A DNA stretch of 64,000 bases, from positions 10,977 to 74,976 of the forward strand of contig DASYXI010000043.1 in the NCBI GenBank assembly GCA_035934995.1. The letters are read 5' to 3'. The stretch comes from REEB95 sp035934995. GTDB lineage: Bacteria; Pseudomonadota; Alphaproteobacteria; ATCC43930; CGMCC-115725. Position numbers and translations under genes: made by a program. Positions 8,382 through 16,577 of this stretch are shown here, piece by piece (the stretch's first letter is position 1; every line of letters begins with the position of its first letter). A model generated the notes under the pieces. That model saw nothing but the letters and a program-made list of their open reading frames with translations. It did not search any database and was not told the origin of the DNA.

Positions 8382-9050
8382 ATGGGTCAGACGGTTTCGC
8401 TTACCGCCAAAGACGGACACAAGCTCGACGCCTACGTCGCGACGCCGGCCGGCAAGCCGAAGGGCGGCTTGGTGGTGATCCAGGAAATTTTCGGCGCCAA
8501 CCATCACATCCGCAACGTCGCCGACCGTTTCGCCGCGATGGGCTATGCCGCGGTGGCGCCGGCGCTGTTCGACCGCGTGCAGCGGGGCGTCGATCTCGGC
8601 TACGACCCCGAAAGCATCGCCAAGGGCCGCGCGCTGCGCGAGAAGGTGCCGATGGACGGCTCGCTCGCCGACGTGCAAGCGGCGATCGACTATGCCAAGC
8701 AATTCGGCAAGGTCGGCGTCGTCGGTTATTGCTGGGGCGGTTCGCTCGCCTTCCTGGCGACGACGCGGCTCAACGGCGCGACAGCGGCCGTGGGCTATTA
8801 CGGCGGCATGATCGCCGGCCACGCGACCGAGAAGCCCAAGATTCCGATCATCCTGCACTTCGGCGACAAGGATCAGTCGATCCCGATGAACGACCTCGAG
8901 AAGGTGAAGCAGGCTCGATCCGACGTGCCGATCTACGTCTACAGCGCCGGCCACGGCTTCAACTGCGACGCGCGGCCGGCGTATGACGCGCCCTCGGCCA
9001 AGCTCGCGCTCGAGCGCACCACCGCCTTCTTCAAGCAGCATATCGGCTGA
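8382..9050 (+). CDS. Dienelactone hydrolase family protein
   Basis: 222-residue alpha/beta hydrolase. The nucleophile elbow GYCWGG carries the cysteine typical of dienelactone hydrolases; the acid is the Asp in HFGDKDQSIP and the base the His in SAGHGFNCD. No signal peptide. No other catechol-pathway genes are near, so the substrate cannot be assigned. GGGAGG at 8369-8374 is a good ribosome site before ATG 8382. A TATAGT at 8344-8349 could be a -10 box, without a clear -35. Confidence 0.9.
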   Translation: MGQTVSLTAKDGHKLDAYVATPAGKPKGGLVVIQEIFGANHHIRNVADRFAAMGYAAVAPALFDRVQRGVDLGYDPESIAKGRALREKVPMDGSLADVQAAIDYAKQFGKVGVVGYCWGGSLAFLATTRLNGATAAVGYYGGMIAGHATEKPKIPIILHFGDKDQSIPMNDLEKVKQARSDVPIYVYSAGHGFNCDARPAYDAPSAKLALERTTAFFKQHIG

Positions 9051-9072
9051 TTGATTTGCTTCGCACGACGGA

Positions 9073-9095
9073 CGCGGGCCTGATCTCGGCCCGCG
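9073..9095. terminator. Hairpin between convergent genes, possible bidirectional terminator
   Basis: A perfect 8-bp stem CGCGGGCC/GGCCCGCG (9073-9080 with 9088-9095) with a 7-base loop lies in the 51-base gap between the convergent dienelactone hydrolase and mtnA genes. No U-run follows on either strand, so termination would depend on the stem or on Rho. Confidence 0.5.
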
Positions 9096-9101
9096 CCTGT
9101 G

Positions 9102-10202
9102 CTACGTGCGCGCGCGCCGCTCGGGAAACAGCGACGCCAGGCCGTCGCGCGAAGCCTTGCACACGCCGCGTTCGGTGATGAGGCCGGTGACATATTTCGC
9201 CGGCGTGACGTCGAAGGCATAGTTGGCGGCCGGGCTGCCGTCGGGAATGACGCGCACCCGCGCCACTTCACCCGAACCGAGCCGGCCGGACATTTCGGCG
9301 ACCTCGTCGGCGTTGCGCTCTTCGATCGGGATCGCGCGACCGTCGGTCAGGGTCCAGTCGATGGTGGGCGACGGCAGGGCGACATAGAACGGCACGCCGT
9401 TGTCGTGCGCCGCCAGCGCCTTGAGATAGGTGCCGATCTTGTTGGCCACATCGCCGGTGGCAGTCGTGCGGTCGGTGCCGACGATGCACAGATCGACCTT
9501 GCCGTGCTGCATCAAATGGCCGCCGGCGTTGTCGGCGATCACCGTATGCGGCACGCCATGCTGGCCGAGCTCCCAGGCCGTCAGGCTGGCGCCCTGGTTG
9601 CGCGGCCGCGTCTCGTCCACCCAGACATGCAGCTTCACGCCCTCGTTATGCGCCAGATAGATCGGCGCCAGCGCGGTGCCCCAATCGACCGTGGCGAGCC
9701 ACCCCGCGTTGCAATGGGTGAGGATCTCGACCGGCGCCGTGTTGCCTTTGCGCGCCAGCGCCGCACGGATCAGCGGCAGGCCATGGCCGGCGATGGCGCG
9801 GTTCATGGCGACATCGGCTTCGGCGATCTCGCCGGCGCGGCGATAGGCGGCTTCGGCGCGGCGTTCGGCCGGCGTCTGCTGCAACAACGTGCGCAAATCC
9901 TCGATCGCCCAGCGCAAATTGACCGCGGTCGGCCGCGTCGCCAGCAACAACTCTGTCGCCTTGGCGATCGCCGCGTCGCTCGGATCGGCGCGCATGGCGA
10001 GCGCCATGCCGTAAGCCGCCGTCGCGCCAATAAGCGGCGCGCCGCGCACCAGCATGGCGCGGATCGCATGTGCCGCTTCGTCGACGGTGATGAGCCGCAC
10101 GGTGCGCAGCTCGAACGGCAAGCGGGTTTGGTCGATGATGCCGACGCCGGCACCATCGGCTTCGAGCCAGATGCTGCGCATGGCCTGGCCCGCGACTTTC
10201 AT
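9102..10202 (-). CDS. mtnA: S-methyl-5-thioribose-1-phosphate isomerase
   Basis: 366 residues. It converts methylthioribose-1-phosphate to methylthioribulose-1-phosphate in methionine salvage. Motifs: RGAPLIGATAAYG, LTHCNAG (catalytic Cys), DNAGGHLM (catalytic Asp) and ATGDVANKIGTY. It acts directly after MtnP, whose gene is four bases upstream. Later steps (mtnB, mtnC, mtnD) are not in the window. ATG 10202 was chosen; a second ATG seven codons in is possible. Confidence 0.95.
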   Translation of the reverse strand: MKVAGQAMRSIWLEADGAGVGIIDQTRLPFELRTVRLITVDEAAHAIRAMLVRGAPLIGATAAYGMALAMRADPSDAAIAKATELLLATRPTAVNLRWAIEDLRTLLQQTPAERRAEAAYRRAGEIAEADVAMNRAIAGHGLPLIRAALARKGNTAPVEILTHCNAGWLATVDWGTALAPIYLAHNEGVKLHVWVDETRPRNQGASLTAWELGQHGVPHTVIADNAGGHLMQHGKVDLCIVGTDRTTATGDVANKIGTYLKALAAHDNGVPFYVALPSPTIDWTLTDGRAIPIEERNADEVAEMSGRLGSGEVARVRVIPDGSPAANYAFDVTPAKYVTGLITERGVCKASRDGLASLFPERRART

Positions 10203-10206
10203 CGGT

Positions 10207-11109
10207 CTATGCCTTGCGCTTCTTGCCCTTGTCCGCCGGGCGCAGAACGCGGCCGGCGACGGCGTCGAGCTTCTTCAACAGCTTGGGATCGCGCTTCTCG
10301 GGCGCGGTAATCAGTGCGTGGTCGAGCGCATGGTCGCAACCTTGCGGACAACGCGTGGTGTCGCCCGCGATCAACGGCACCACCGCCTTGACCAGCGCCT
10401 TGGCCTTGTCGGCGTTGGCGAGCAGCGTCGCGACGATCATGTCGACGCTGACGTGGTCGTGATCCGGATGCCAGCAATCGAAATCGGTCACCATCGCCAC
10501 GGTGGCGTAACAGATCTCGGCTTCGCGGGCGAGCTTGGCTTCGGGCAGGTTGGTCATGCCGATGACGTCGCAGCCCCACTGGCGATAGAGCCGGCTTTCG
10601 GCCAACGTCGAGAATTGCGGACCCTGCATCACCAGGTACGTTCCGCCGCGCACCAGCGCGATGCCGGCGGCGTTGCCAGCCTCGGCGAGGCGCCCGCCGA
10701 GCCGGCCGCATACCGGGTGCGCCATCGAGATGTGCGCGACGCAGCCGGTGCCGAAAAAGCTGCTGTGGCGCCCGTGCGTGCGGTCGATGAATTGATCGGC
10801 CAGCACGAAGGTGCCGGGAGGGAGGTTTTCGCGGAACGAACCCGCCGCCGACAGCGAGATCAGATCGGTCACGCCGGCCCGCTTCAGCACGTCGATATTG
10901 GCGCGGTAGTTGATTTCACTCGGTGGAATCGGGTGGCCACGGCCGTGGCGCGGCAGGAAAACCAGATCGACACCGTCGAAGGTACCGAAGCACAACGCGT
11001 CGGACGGCTGGCCGAACGGCGACTTCATCCGCCGCCAGGCGACGCCGGTCATGCCGTCGATCTGGTAAAGCCCGCTGCCGCCGATGATGCCGATGACGCG
11101 TCCGGTCAT
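10207..11109 (-). CDS. mtnP: S-methyl-5'-thioadenosine phosphorylase
   Basis: 300 residues. It splits methylthioadenosine with phosphate into adenine and methylthioribose-1-phosphate. Motifs: IIGGSGLY at the start, LPRHGRGHPIPPSEINYRAN, and the purine/phosphate site MQGPQFSTLAES followed by VIGMTNLPEA. The adenine can be recycled by Apt (34862). Co-directional with petABC upstream (60-nt gap) and mtnA downstream, so it may share the bc1 transcript. The tail is Lys/Arg-rich (DKGKKRKA). Confidence 0.95.
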   Translation of the reverse strand: MTGRVIGIIGGSGLYQIDGMTGVAWRRMKSPFGQPSDALCFGTFDGVDLVFLPRHGRGHPIPPSEINYRANIDVLKRAGVTDLISLSAAGSFRENLPPGTFVLADQFIDRTHGRHSSFFGTGCVAHISMAHPVCGRLGGRLAEAGNAAGIALVRGGTYLVMQGPQFSTLAESRLYRQWGCDVIGMTNLPEAKLAREAEICYATVAMVTDFDCWHPDHDHVSVDMIVATLLANADKAKALVKAVVPLIAGDTTRCPQGCDHALDHALITAPEKRDPKLLKKLDAVAGRVLRPADKGKKRKA

Positions 11110-11169
11110 TGCGGCCCCCCGAAGTTCCGGGCGCAGTCAACCAGCCCGGCGACGCGCCGACAACCGGAA

Positions 11170-11970
11170 TCAGTGCTCGACGTCGGACCAGACGCGGCGC
11201 TTGGCGCCGTAGAGCACGCCGGTCATTGCCAGCAGGAACAGCACGACCTTGGCGCCGGTGCGCTTGCGCTGTTCCATATTCGGGTCCGATGCCCAGGTGA
11301 GGAAGGTCACGACGTCGTGCGCTTCCTGCTGCAGGGTCGCCTTGGTGCCGTCGGCGTATTGCACCGAATCGTCCTGCAACGGCTGCGGCATCGCGATGAC
11401 GTGGCCGGGGAAGTACAGGTTGTAGTTGCCGCCGGTGGGCGGCATCGCGAACCCCTTCGGTGCCTCGCGGAAGCCGGTCAGGATACCGTAGACGTAGCGC
11501 GGCCCGCCTTCGCGCGCCTTGATGATATCCGACAGGTCGGGCGGCGCCTTGCCGAGCGATGCGGCGGCGGCGGCCTCGTTCGGGAACGGCGCCGGGAAAT
11601 GATCCGACGGCCGCGCCGGACGCTTGATCGGCTTGCCGCTCTTGTCGATGTCGTCGACCTGTTTCTGCGCGGCGATCGCCTTGACTTCTTCCTCGGTGTA
11701 GCCAAGTCCCTCGGAACCCTCGAGGTCGTCGTAGGTCACTAGGTTCATCGAATGGCAAGTCGAACAGACCTGGCTGTAGATCTGGAAGCCACGCTGCAAG
11801 GCGGCACGGTCGAAGGTGCCGAACGGCCCCTCGAACGACCACGACACGCCAGGCAGCGCCGGCGTCGCTTCGTCGGCCTGGGCGCGCGCCGGTTGCGCCG
11901 GTTGCGCCAGGATCGCCGCGGCGGCCACGGCACCGGCAAGCAGCGCCGGAATCATCAGGCGTGGTTTCAT
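11170..11970 (-). CDS. petC: Cytochrome c1 of the bc1 complex
   Basis: 266 residues with an N-terminal signal sequence (MKPRLMIPALLAGAVAAAAI...ARA). The heme site CSTCHS (CxxCH) falls near residue 62, and the heme domain contains IAMPQPL with the likely axial Met. One C-terminal anchor (VVLFLLAMTGVLYGAKRR) holds it in the inner membrane. It takes electrons from the Rieske centre and passes them to cytochrome c. ATG 11970 overlaps the petB stop by four bases. Here c1 is separate from cytochrome b, not fused as in fbcH. Confidence 0.97.
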   Translation of the reverse strand: MKPRLMIPALLAGAVAAAAILAQPAQPARAQADEATPALPGVSWSFEGPFGTFDRAALQRGFQIYSQVCSTCHSMNLVTYDDLEGSEGLGYTEEEVKAIAAQKQVDDIDKSGKPIKRPARPSDHFPAPFPNEAAAAASLGKAPPDLSDIIKAREGGPRYVYGILTGFREAPKGFAMPPTGGNYNLYFPGHVIAMPQPLQDDSVQYADGTKATLQQEAHDVVTFLTWASDPNMEQRKRTGAKVVLFLLAMTGVLYGAKRRVWSDVEH

Positions 11971-13217
11971 GGCTTGGCCCGCGCCGCGGCAGCGCCCGCA
12001 AGCGCCCCGCCGCGTTTCTTCAAGACGGCTTCGGCGATGCTCGGTGGCAGCGGCAGCGGCCGCTCGAACCAGCCGATTAACGGCATCAGCACGATGAAAT
12101 GGAAGAAGTAATAGAGCGTGCCGAGGCGGCCGATGATGATCCACATGCCTTCCGGCCGGTGCGCGCCGACCGCGCCGAGCGCGAAGACGTCGATCACCAG
12201 CAACCAGAACACCCATTTGTAGACCGGACGGAAATAGGCGCTGCGCACCTTCGACGTGTCGAGCCAGGGCACGATGAACAAAATGCCGATCGCACCGAAC
12301 AGCGCGCAGACGCCGAGCAGTTTGCTCGGGATCGAGCGCAGGATCGCGTAGAACGGCAGCAGGTACCATTCCGGCACGATTTCCGGCGGCGTCTGCATCG
12401 GATTGGCCGGGATGTAGTTCTGCGGATCGCCCAGCGCGTTCGGGAAATAGAACACGAAGATCGCGAAGATAATCAGGAACACGCTCAGGCCGAACATGTC
12501 CTTGTAGGTGTAATAGGGATGGAACGGCACGCTGTCCTGCGGGCCCTTGCGGTCGATGCCGAGCGGGTTGTTGGAGCCGTGCTGGTGCAACGCCAGGACG
12601 TGCAGCACGACCACGCCGAGGATCACGAACGGCAGCAGATAGTGGAGCGCGTAGAAGCGGTTGAGCGTCGGATTGCCGACGGCGAAGCCGCCCCACAGCC
12701 AGGTCACGATGTCCTTGCCGACACCGGGTATGGCCGAGAACAGATTGGTGATGACGGTCGCACCCCAGAAGCTCATCTGGCCCCACGGCAGCACGTAGCC
12801 CATGAAGGCGGTCGCCATCATCAGCAGGACGATGACGACGCCGAGCATCCACAACAGTTCGCGCGGATTCTTGTAGGAGCCGTAATAGAGGCCGCGGAAC
12901 AGATGGATGTAGACGACGATGAAGAAGAACGACGCGCCGTTCATGTGGATGTAGCGGATCAACCAGCCGTAATTGACCTCGCGCATGATGCGCTCGACCG
13001 ACTGGAAGGCATCGCCCGTATTGGGATCGTACTGCATCGCCAGGAAGATGCCGGTGGCGATCATGATCAGCAGCATCGCGCCGGCGAGCGAGCCGAAATT
13101 CCACCAATAGTTCAGGTTCTTCGGCGTCGGATATTCGTGCAGCTCGTGATCGAGATAGGTGAACATCGGCAGGCGGTGATCGATCCATTGCACCAATTTG
13201 TTCTGCGATACCGCCAT
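11967..13217 (-). CDS. petB: Cytochrome b of the bc1 complex
   Basis: 416 residues, eight predicted membrane helices. Two b hemes are held by His pairs on helices B and D (within GWLIRYIHMNGAS / FVVYIHLFR and RFYALHYLLPF / LHVLALHQHG). The Qo-site PEWY motif is present as PEWYLLPFYAILRSIP. It oxidises ubiquinol and moves protons. Middle gene of petABC; overlaps petC by four bases and follows petA by nine. Confidence 0.98.
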   Translation of the reverse strand: MAVSQNKLVQWIDHRLPMFTYLDHELHEYPTPKNLNYWWNFGSLAGAMLLIMIATGIFLAMQYDPNTGDAFQSVERIMREVNYGWLIRYIHMNGASFFFIVVYIHLFRGLYYGSYKNPRELLWMLGVVIVLLMMATAFMGYVLPWGQMSFWGATVITNLFSAIPGVGKDIVTWLWGGFAVGNPTLNRFYALHYLLPFVILGVVVLHVLALHQHGSNNPLGIDRKGPQDSVPFHPYYTYKDMFGLSVFLIIFAIFVFYFPNALGDPQNYIPANPMQTPPEIVPEWYLLPFYAILRSIPSKLLGVCALFGAIGILFIVPWLDTSKVRSAYFRPVYKWVFWLLVIDVFALGAVGAHRPEGMWIIIGRLGTLYYFFHFIVLMPLIGWFERPLPLPPSIAEAVLKKRGGALAGAAAARAKP

Positions 13218-13226
13218 GGCCCCGCC

Positions 13227-13880
13227 TCAGATCTGCTCGACCGAATCAAAATCGAAAGTCGAATTCGGCGGGTTCTCGCCGATCCGGACGGTGGTGTCGT
13301 TGACGAAGTGATACGGCGGCACCGGCAAATTGTACGGCGCCGGCACGCCTTGAAAGACGCGGCCCGATAAATCATAGCGCGAGCCGTGGCACGGACAGAA
13401 ATAGCCGCCGGGCCAGGCCGGGCCCAGGTTGCCGCCGACCTGCGGCGTGAATTCGGGAATGCAGCCGAGATGGGTGCAGATGCCGACCAGCACCAGATAC
13501 TCCGGCTTGATCGAGCGATGCCAGTTGGTGGCGTAAGCCGGTTGCTGCAACACCGCGGAATTGGGATCGCGCAGCTGGTTCGTGTCGGCCGGCGACTGCA
13601 GCTTGGTGAGCTCGGCCGGCGTGCGATGGACGATGAAGATGGGCCGCGACCGCCAGAGCACGAGAACCTGCTGGCCGGGCTGCAGGCTCGAGATGTCGAC
13701 GTCGATCGGCGCGCCGGCGGCCAACACGTCGCGCGCCGGATTCATGCTGGTGATCAGCGGCCACACGGTGCAGGCGGCGCCAACGCCGAGAAGCGCATTG
13801 CCGGCGATTACCAGGAAGTCGCGTCGCGAACCGCCTGATGCGTGTGCGCCAGCCGTATGCGAATGCGCCGAATCCGCCAT
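13227..13880 (-). CDS. petA: Rieske iron-sulfur subunit of the bc1 complex
   Basis: 217 residues. A His-rich N-terminus leads to a Tat-like signal/anchor (SRRDFLVIAGNALLGVGAA) that keeps it membrane-tethered. The 2Fe-2S ligands are in CTHLGC and CPCHGS, about 20 residues apart. First gene of the petABC operon. GAGGGG lies six to seven bases before the ATG at 13880. The promoter must be in the 157-base gap shared with trmL. Confidence 0.97.
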   Translation of the reverse strand: MADSAHSHTAGAHASGGSRRDFLVIAGNALLGVGAACTVWPLITSMNPARDVLAAGAPIDVDISSLQPGQQVLVLWRSRPIFIVHRTPAELTKLQSPADTNQLRDPNSAVLQQPAYATNWHRSIKPEYLVLVGICTHLGCIPEFTPQVGGNLGPAWPGGYFCPCHGSRYDLSGRVFQGVPAPYNLPVPPYHFVNDTTVRIGENPPNSTFDFDSVEQI

Positions 13881-14037
13881 CGATCCCCTCTTTCGCCCCG
13901 CTCGAAGCCCGCGCGCAAGCTACAGGCTAAAACGAAAGCTTCTATGCGACATCCTGCCGCACGAACCGCCGAAATCCCAGTCCGCGGGCCGCGCGCGGGC
14001 CTTGCCAAAGCGACAAATTCATACCCAAGGTGCGGCC
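13881..14037. other. Divergent intergenic region petA/trmL
   Basis: 157 bases separate the starts of petABC-mtnP-mtnA (minus) and trmL-hemF (plus), so it must hold two promoters. I see no match to sigma-70 boxes good enough to place either. CAAGG at 14026-14030 is the likely ribosome site for trmL. Confidence 0.5.
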
Positions 14038-14496
14038 ATGCGTCTCGCCCTCTACGAGCCCGATATTCCGCAAAACGCGGGGGCGATTCTGCGGCTCGGC
14101 GCCTGCTTCGGCGTCGCCGTCGACATCATCGAACCGTGCGGCTTCGTGCTCGACGATCGCCGGCTGAAGCGCGCGGCGATGGATTATCTCGCTCACGCCG
14201 AGATCGTGCGGCATGCGTCGTGGGCCGCGTTCCGGCAAGCGCATCTCGGCCGGCTGGTGCTGCTTTCGACCAAGGCCCGCCTCCCCTATCATCGCTTCGC
14301 CTTCGCCCGCGACGATGTGCTCCTGCTCGGACGCGAAACTGCGGGCGTACCGCCGGAGGTCGCTGAATCCGTGGACGCCAGCGTGCTGATTCCGATGCGG
14401 CCGGGCTTGCGCTCGCTCAACGTCGCGCTCGCCGCTTCCTTGGTGCTCGGCGAGGCGCTACGACAGACGGCGTTGCTGCCCGAGACATCGCCATGA
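14038..14496 (+). CDS. trmL: tRNA (cytidine(34)-2'-O)-methyltransferase TrmL
   Basis: 152-residue SPOUT methyltransferase that 2'-O-methylates the wobble base of leucine tRNAs. Family features: MRLALYEPDIPQNAGAILRL at the start, then LLLGRETAGVPPEV and the C-terminal knot LIPMRPGLRSLNVALAAS. The frame is open upstream, but that section is antisense to petA; ATG 14038 matches the family start. Overlaps hemF by four bases (ATGA). Confidence 0.93.
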   Translation: MRLALYEPDIPQNAGAILRLGACFGVAVDIIEPCGFVLDDRRLKRAAMDYLAHAEIVRHASWAAFRQAHLGRLVLLSTKARLPYHRFAFARDDVLLLGRETAGVPPEVAESVDASVLIPMRPGLRSLNVALAASLVLGEALRQTALLPETSP

Positions 14497-15344
14497 ACGA
14501 CGCGGCGCGGCAGCAGGCCGAGGCCACGCGCTGGTTCGAGGAATTGCGCGACCGGCTGTGCGCCGTGTTCGAGGCGATCGAGGACGAATACGCGTCGGCG
14601 CGACCCGAGGAAGGCGCGGCCGGCCGCTTCGTGCGCACGCCCTGGCAGCGTGACGGCGGCGGTGGCGGCACTATGGCGCTGATGCACGGCGGCGTGTTCG
14701 AGAAAGCCGGCGTCAACGTCTCGACGGTGTGGGGCGAGTTCTCGCCCGAATTCCGCGCGCAAATTCCCGGCGCCGCAAATGATCCACGTTTCTGGGCGGC
14801 CGGCATTTCGCTGGTCGCGCATCCGCGCTCGCCCCTGGTGCCGGCGGCGCATCTCAACACGCGGCACATCCGGACGACCAAGGCGTGGTTTGGCGGCGGC
14901 GCCGATTTGACGCCGGTGTTTCCCGAGGAATCCGACACGCGCGATTTCCATGCCGCCCTCGAAGCCGCCTGCACCGCGCACGACCCGGCCTATTACCCGC
15001 GCTTCACGGCGTGGTGCGACGAGTATTTCTTTTTGAAACACCGCAACGAGCCGCGCGGCGTCGGCGGCATCTTCTACGACGATCTAGCGAGCGGCGACTG
15101 GAACCGCGATTTCGCCTTCATGCGCGCCGTCGGCGAGGCCTTTCTGCGCATTTATCCGCGGCTGGTGCGGCGGAATATGCTGCGGCCATGGACCGACGAG
15201 CAGCGTCAGGCGCAGCTGGTGAAACGCGGCCGCTATGTCGAATTCAATTTGCTCTACGACCGCGGTACGCTGTTTGGCCTCAAGACCGGCGGCAATGTCG
15301 AAGCCATCCTGATGTCGCTGCCACCGGCGGTGAAGTGGCCCTGA
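14493..15344 (+). CDS. hemF: Oxygen-dependent coproporphyrinogen III oxidase
   Basis: 283 residues. It makes protoporphyrinogen IX using O2, supplying heme for the bc1 and aa3 complexes encoded here. Conserved segments: MHGGVFEKAGVNVS, HLNTRHIRTTKAWFGGGADL, and KHRNEPRGVGGIFYDDL. It ends MSLPPAVKWP, without the longer tail of the E. coli enzyme; as I recall this short end is normal for alphaproteobacterial HemF. Converges on the MFS gene with a three-base gap. Confidence 0.95.
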   Translation: MNDAARQQAEATRWFEELRDRLCAVFEAIEDEYASARPEEGAAGRFVRTPWQRDGGGGGTMALMHGGVFEKAGVNVSTVWGEFSPEFRAQIPGAANDPRFWAAGISLVAHPRSPLVPAAHLNTRHIRTTKAWFGGGADLTPVFPEESDTRDFHAALEAACTAHDPAYYPRFTAWCDEYFFLKHRNEPRGVGGIFYDDLASGDWNRDFAFMRAVGEAFLRIYPRLVRRNMLRPWTDEQRQAQLVKRGRYVEFNLLYDRGTLFGLKTGGNVEAILMSLPPAVKWP

Positions 15345-15347
15345 GAT

Positions 15348-16577
15348 TCATTCGCTTTCTTCCGGCGGCTTGCGCCGACCGAAACAGGCGAGCAGCAGCA
15401 CATCGTAGATTCCTTTCAGTCCGCCGGCGATCAGCACCGGCCAGCCGAATGGCGTCAACGCCAACAGCCAGCCGGCGAGCGCCGGCGCCACCGCGGCGAC
15501 CAGGCTCCGCGGCACGGCCGTGACGCTGGCGGCCGCCGCGCGTTCGGCCGGCGTCACCACCGCCATGACGTAGCTGCTGCGTACCGGCACATCCATCTGC
15601 GACAGCGCGCAACGCACCACCCACAGTGCCACCACCAGCCACAGCTTGGTCGTGAAGGCCATCGCGATCAGGCACAGGTTCGACGGGAAATGCGTGAACA
15701 CCATCGTATTGATCAGGCCGATACGCTTGGCGAGACGGCCAGCTGCGACAAATGACGCGGCCGACGCGAGGCCGCTCCAGAAGAAGATCGTGCCGGCGAC
15801 CGCCAGCGATAGACCGAAGCGCTCGAACAGCCAGAGCGCCAGCAACGACTGCACCACCAGCCCGCCGCCGAAGGCGTCGAGGCTAAACAGCGCCGCCAGG
15901 CCGAAGACCACGTTGCGCGATGGACCGAGCGGCGGTGCCGGCTTGTCGGGCTTGGCGTCGAGGCTCGCCGGCAAGCGGCGATAAAGGTGATAGGTCGCCA
16001 AGCCGAGCAGCGCGTAGAGACCGAACATCCAGCGCAAGGCATCGATCGCATCGAGACCGAGCCAGCCGTGAATGAGATCGGGCAAGCCGGCCGCCAGCGA
16101 GCCAAGCGCGCCGACCAGCGAGCCGATCAGGCTATAGAGCACGAAGGCGTTGACGCGCGCTTTGGCCGGCGCGGCTTCGGCGAGCAGGGCCTGCTCCAGC
16201 GGCAGGAACAGGCTGACATCGCTCGGCGACGGATTGAGCGTGCCGATAAAAGCGACGACCATCAGGGGCCAGAACTGTCTGGCGGCGACGAAGCCGATGC
16301 CGGTGCCGATCATCAGCAGCGTCGCGATCACCAGCAGCGAACGGCGGCCATACCGATGGGCGGTGAAGCCGACGATGATGGTCGCCGCCGCCGAGCCGAT
16401 CAGCGTCGTCGCGGTGATCAGTCCGATCTGGAAGGCGCCGAAGCCGAGCGCCTTGAGATAGACCGGCAGCAGCAAGCTGACATAACCGTCGGCGAAGGCG
16501 CGCAGGCCACGCGCCCAATAAAGCGGCGTCGCGGCCGGCGAAACGCCCGCAGGAAGGAGTCGCGGCACCGCCGGCAC
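15348..16577 (-). CDS. Major facilitator superfamily transporter
   Basis: About 409 residues with 12 likely membrane helices. An MFS loop 2-3 signature-like HRYGRRSLL follows helix 2, and a charged central loop (YRRLPASLDAKPDKPA) splits two six-helix halves. Substrate unknown. I place the start at the GTG (16577) that overlaps the cca stop by one base (TAGTG); an in-frame ATG at 16619 would add 14 Ala/Gly-rich residues inside cca. Downstream in the NUDIX-DUF6111-cca chain. Confidence 0.82.
   Translation of the reverse strand: MPAVPRLLPAGVSPAATPLYWARGLRAFADGYVSLLLPVYLKALGFGAFQIGLITATTLIGSAAATIIVGFTAHRYGRRSLLVIATLLMIGTGIGFVAARQFWPLMVVAFIGTLNPSPSDVSLFLPLEQALLAEAAPAKARVNAFVLYSLIGSLVGALGSLAAGLPDLIHGWLGLDAIDALRWMFGLYALLGLATYHLYRRLPASLDAKPDKPAPPLGPSRNVVFGLAALFSLDAFGGGLVVQSLLALWLFERFGLSLAVAGTIFFWSGLASAASFVAAGRLAKRIGLINTMVFTHFPSNLCLIAMAFTTKLWLVVALWVVRCALSQMDVPVRSSYVMAVVTPAERAAAASVTAVPRSLVAAVAPALAGWLLALTPFGWPVLIAGGLKGIYDVLLLACFGRRKPPEESE

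Noticed and set aside
9099..10310. A 403-codon frame antisense to mtnA
   Set aside because: mtnA on the other strand has all catalytic motifs; the antisense frame does not resemble a protein.
12099..13370. A 423-codon frame antisense to petB
   Set aside because: Shadow of cytochrome b; composition is charged and repetitive without any family pattern.
14493..15344. Possible C-terminal truncation of hemF compared with E. coli
   Set aside because: An end at PPAVKWP is, to my knowledge, normal for alphaproteobacterial HemF, and no leftover tail exists in other frames.
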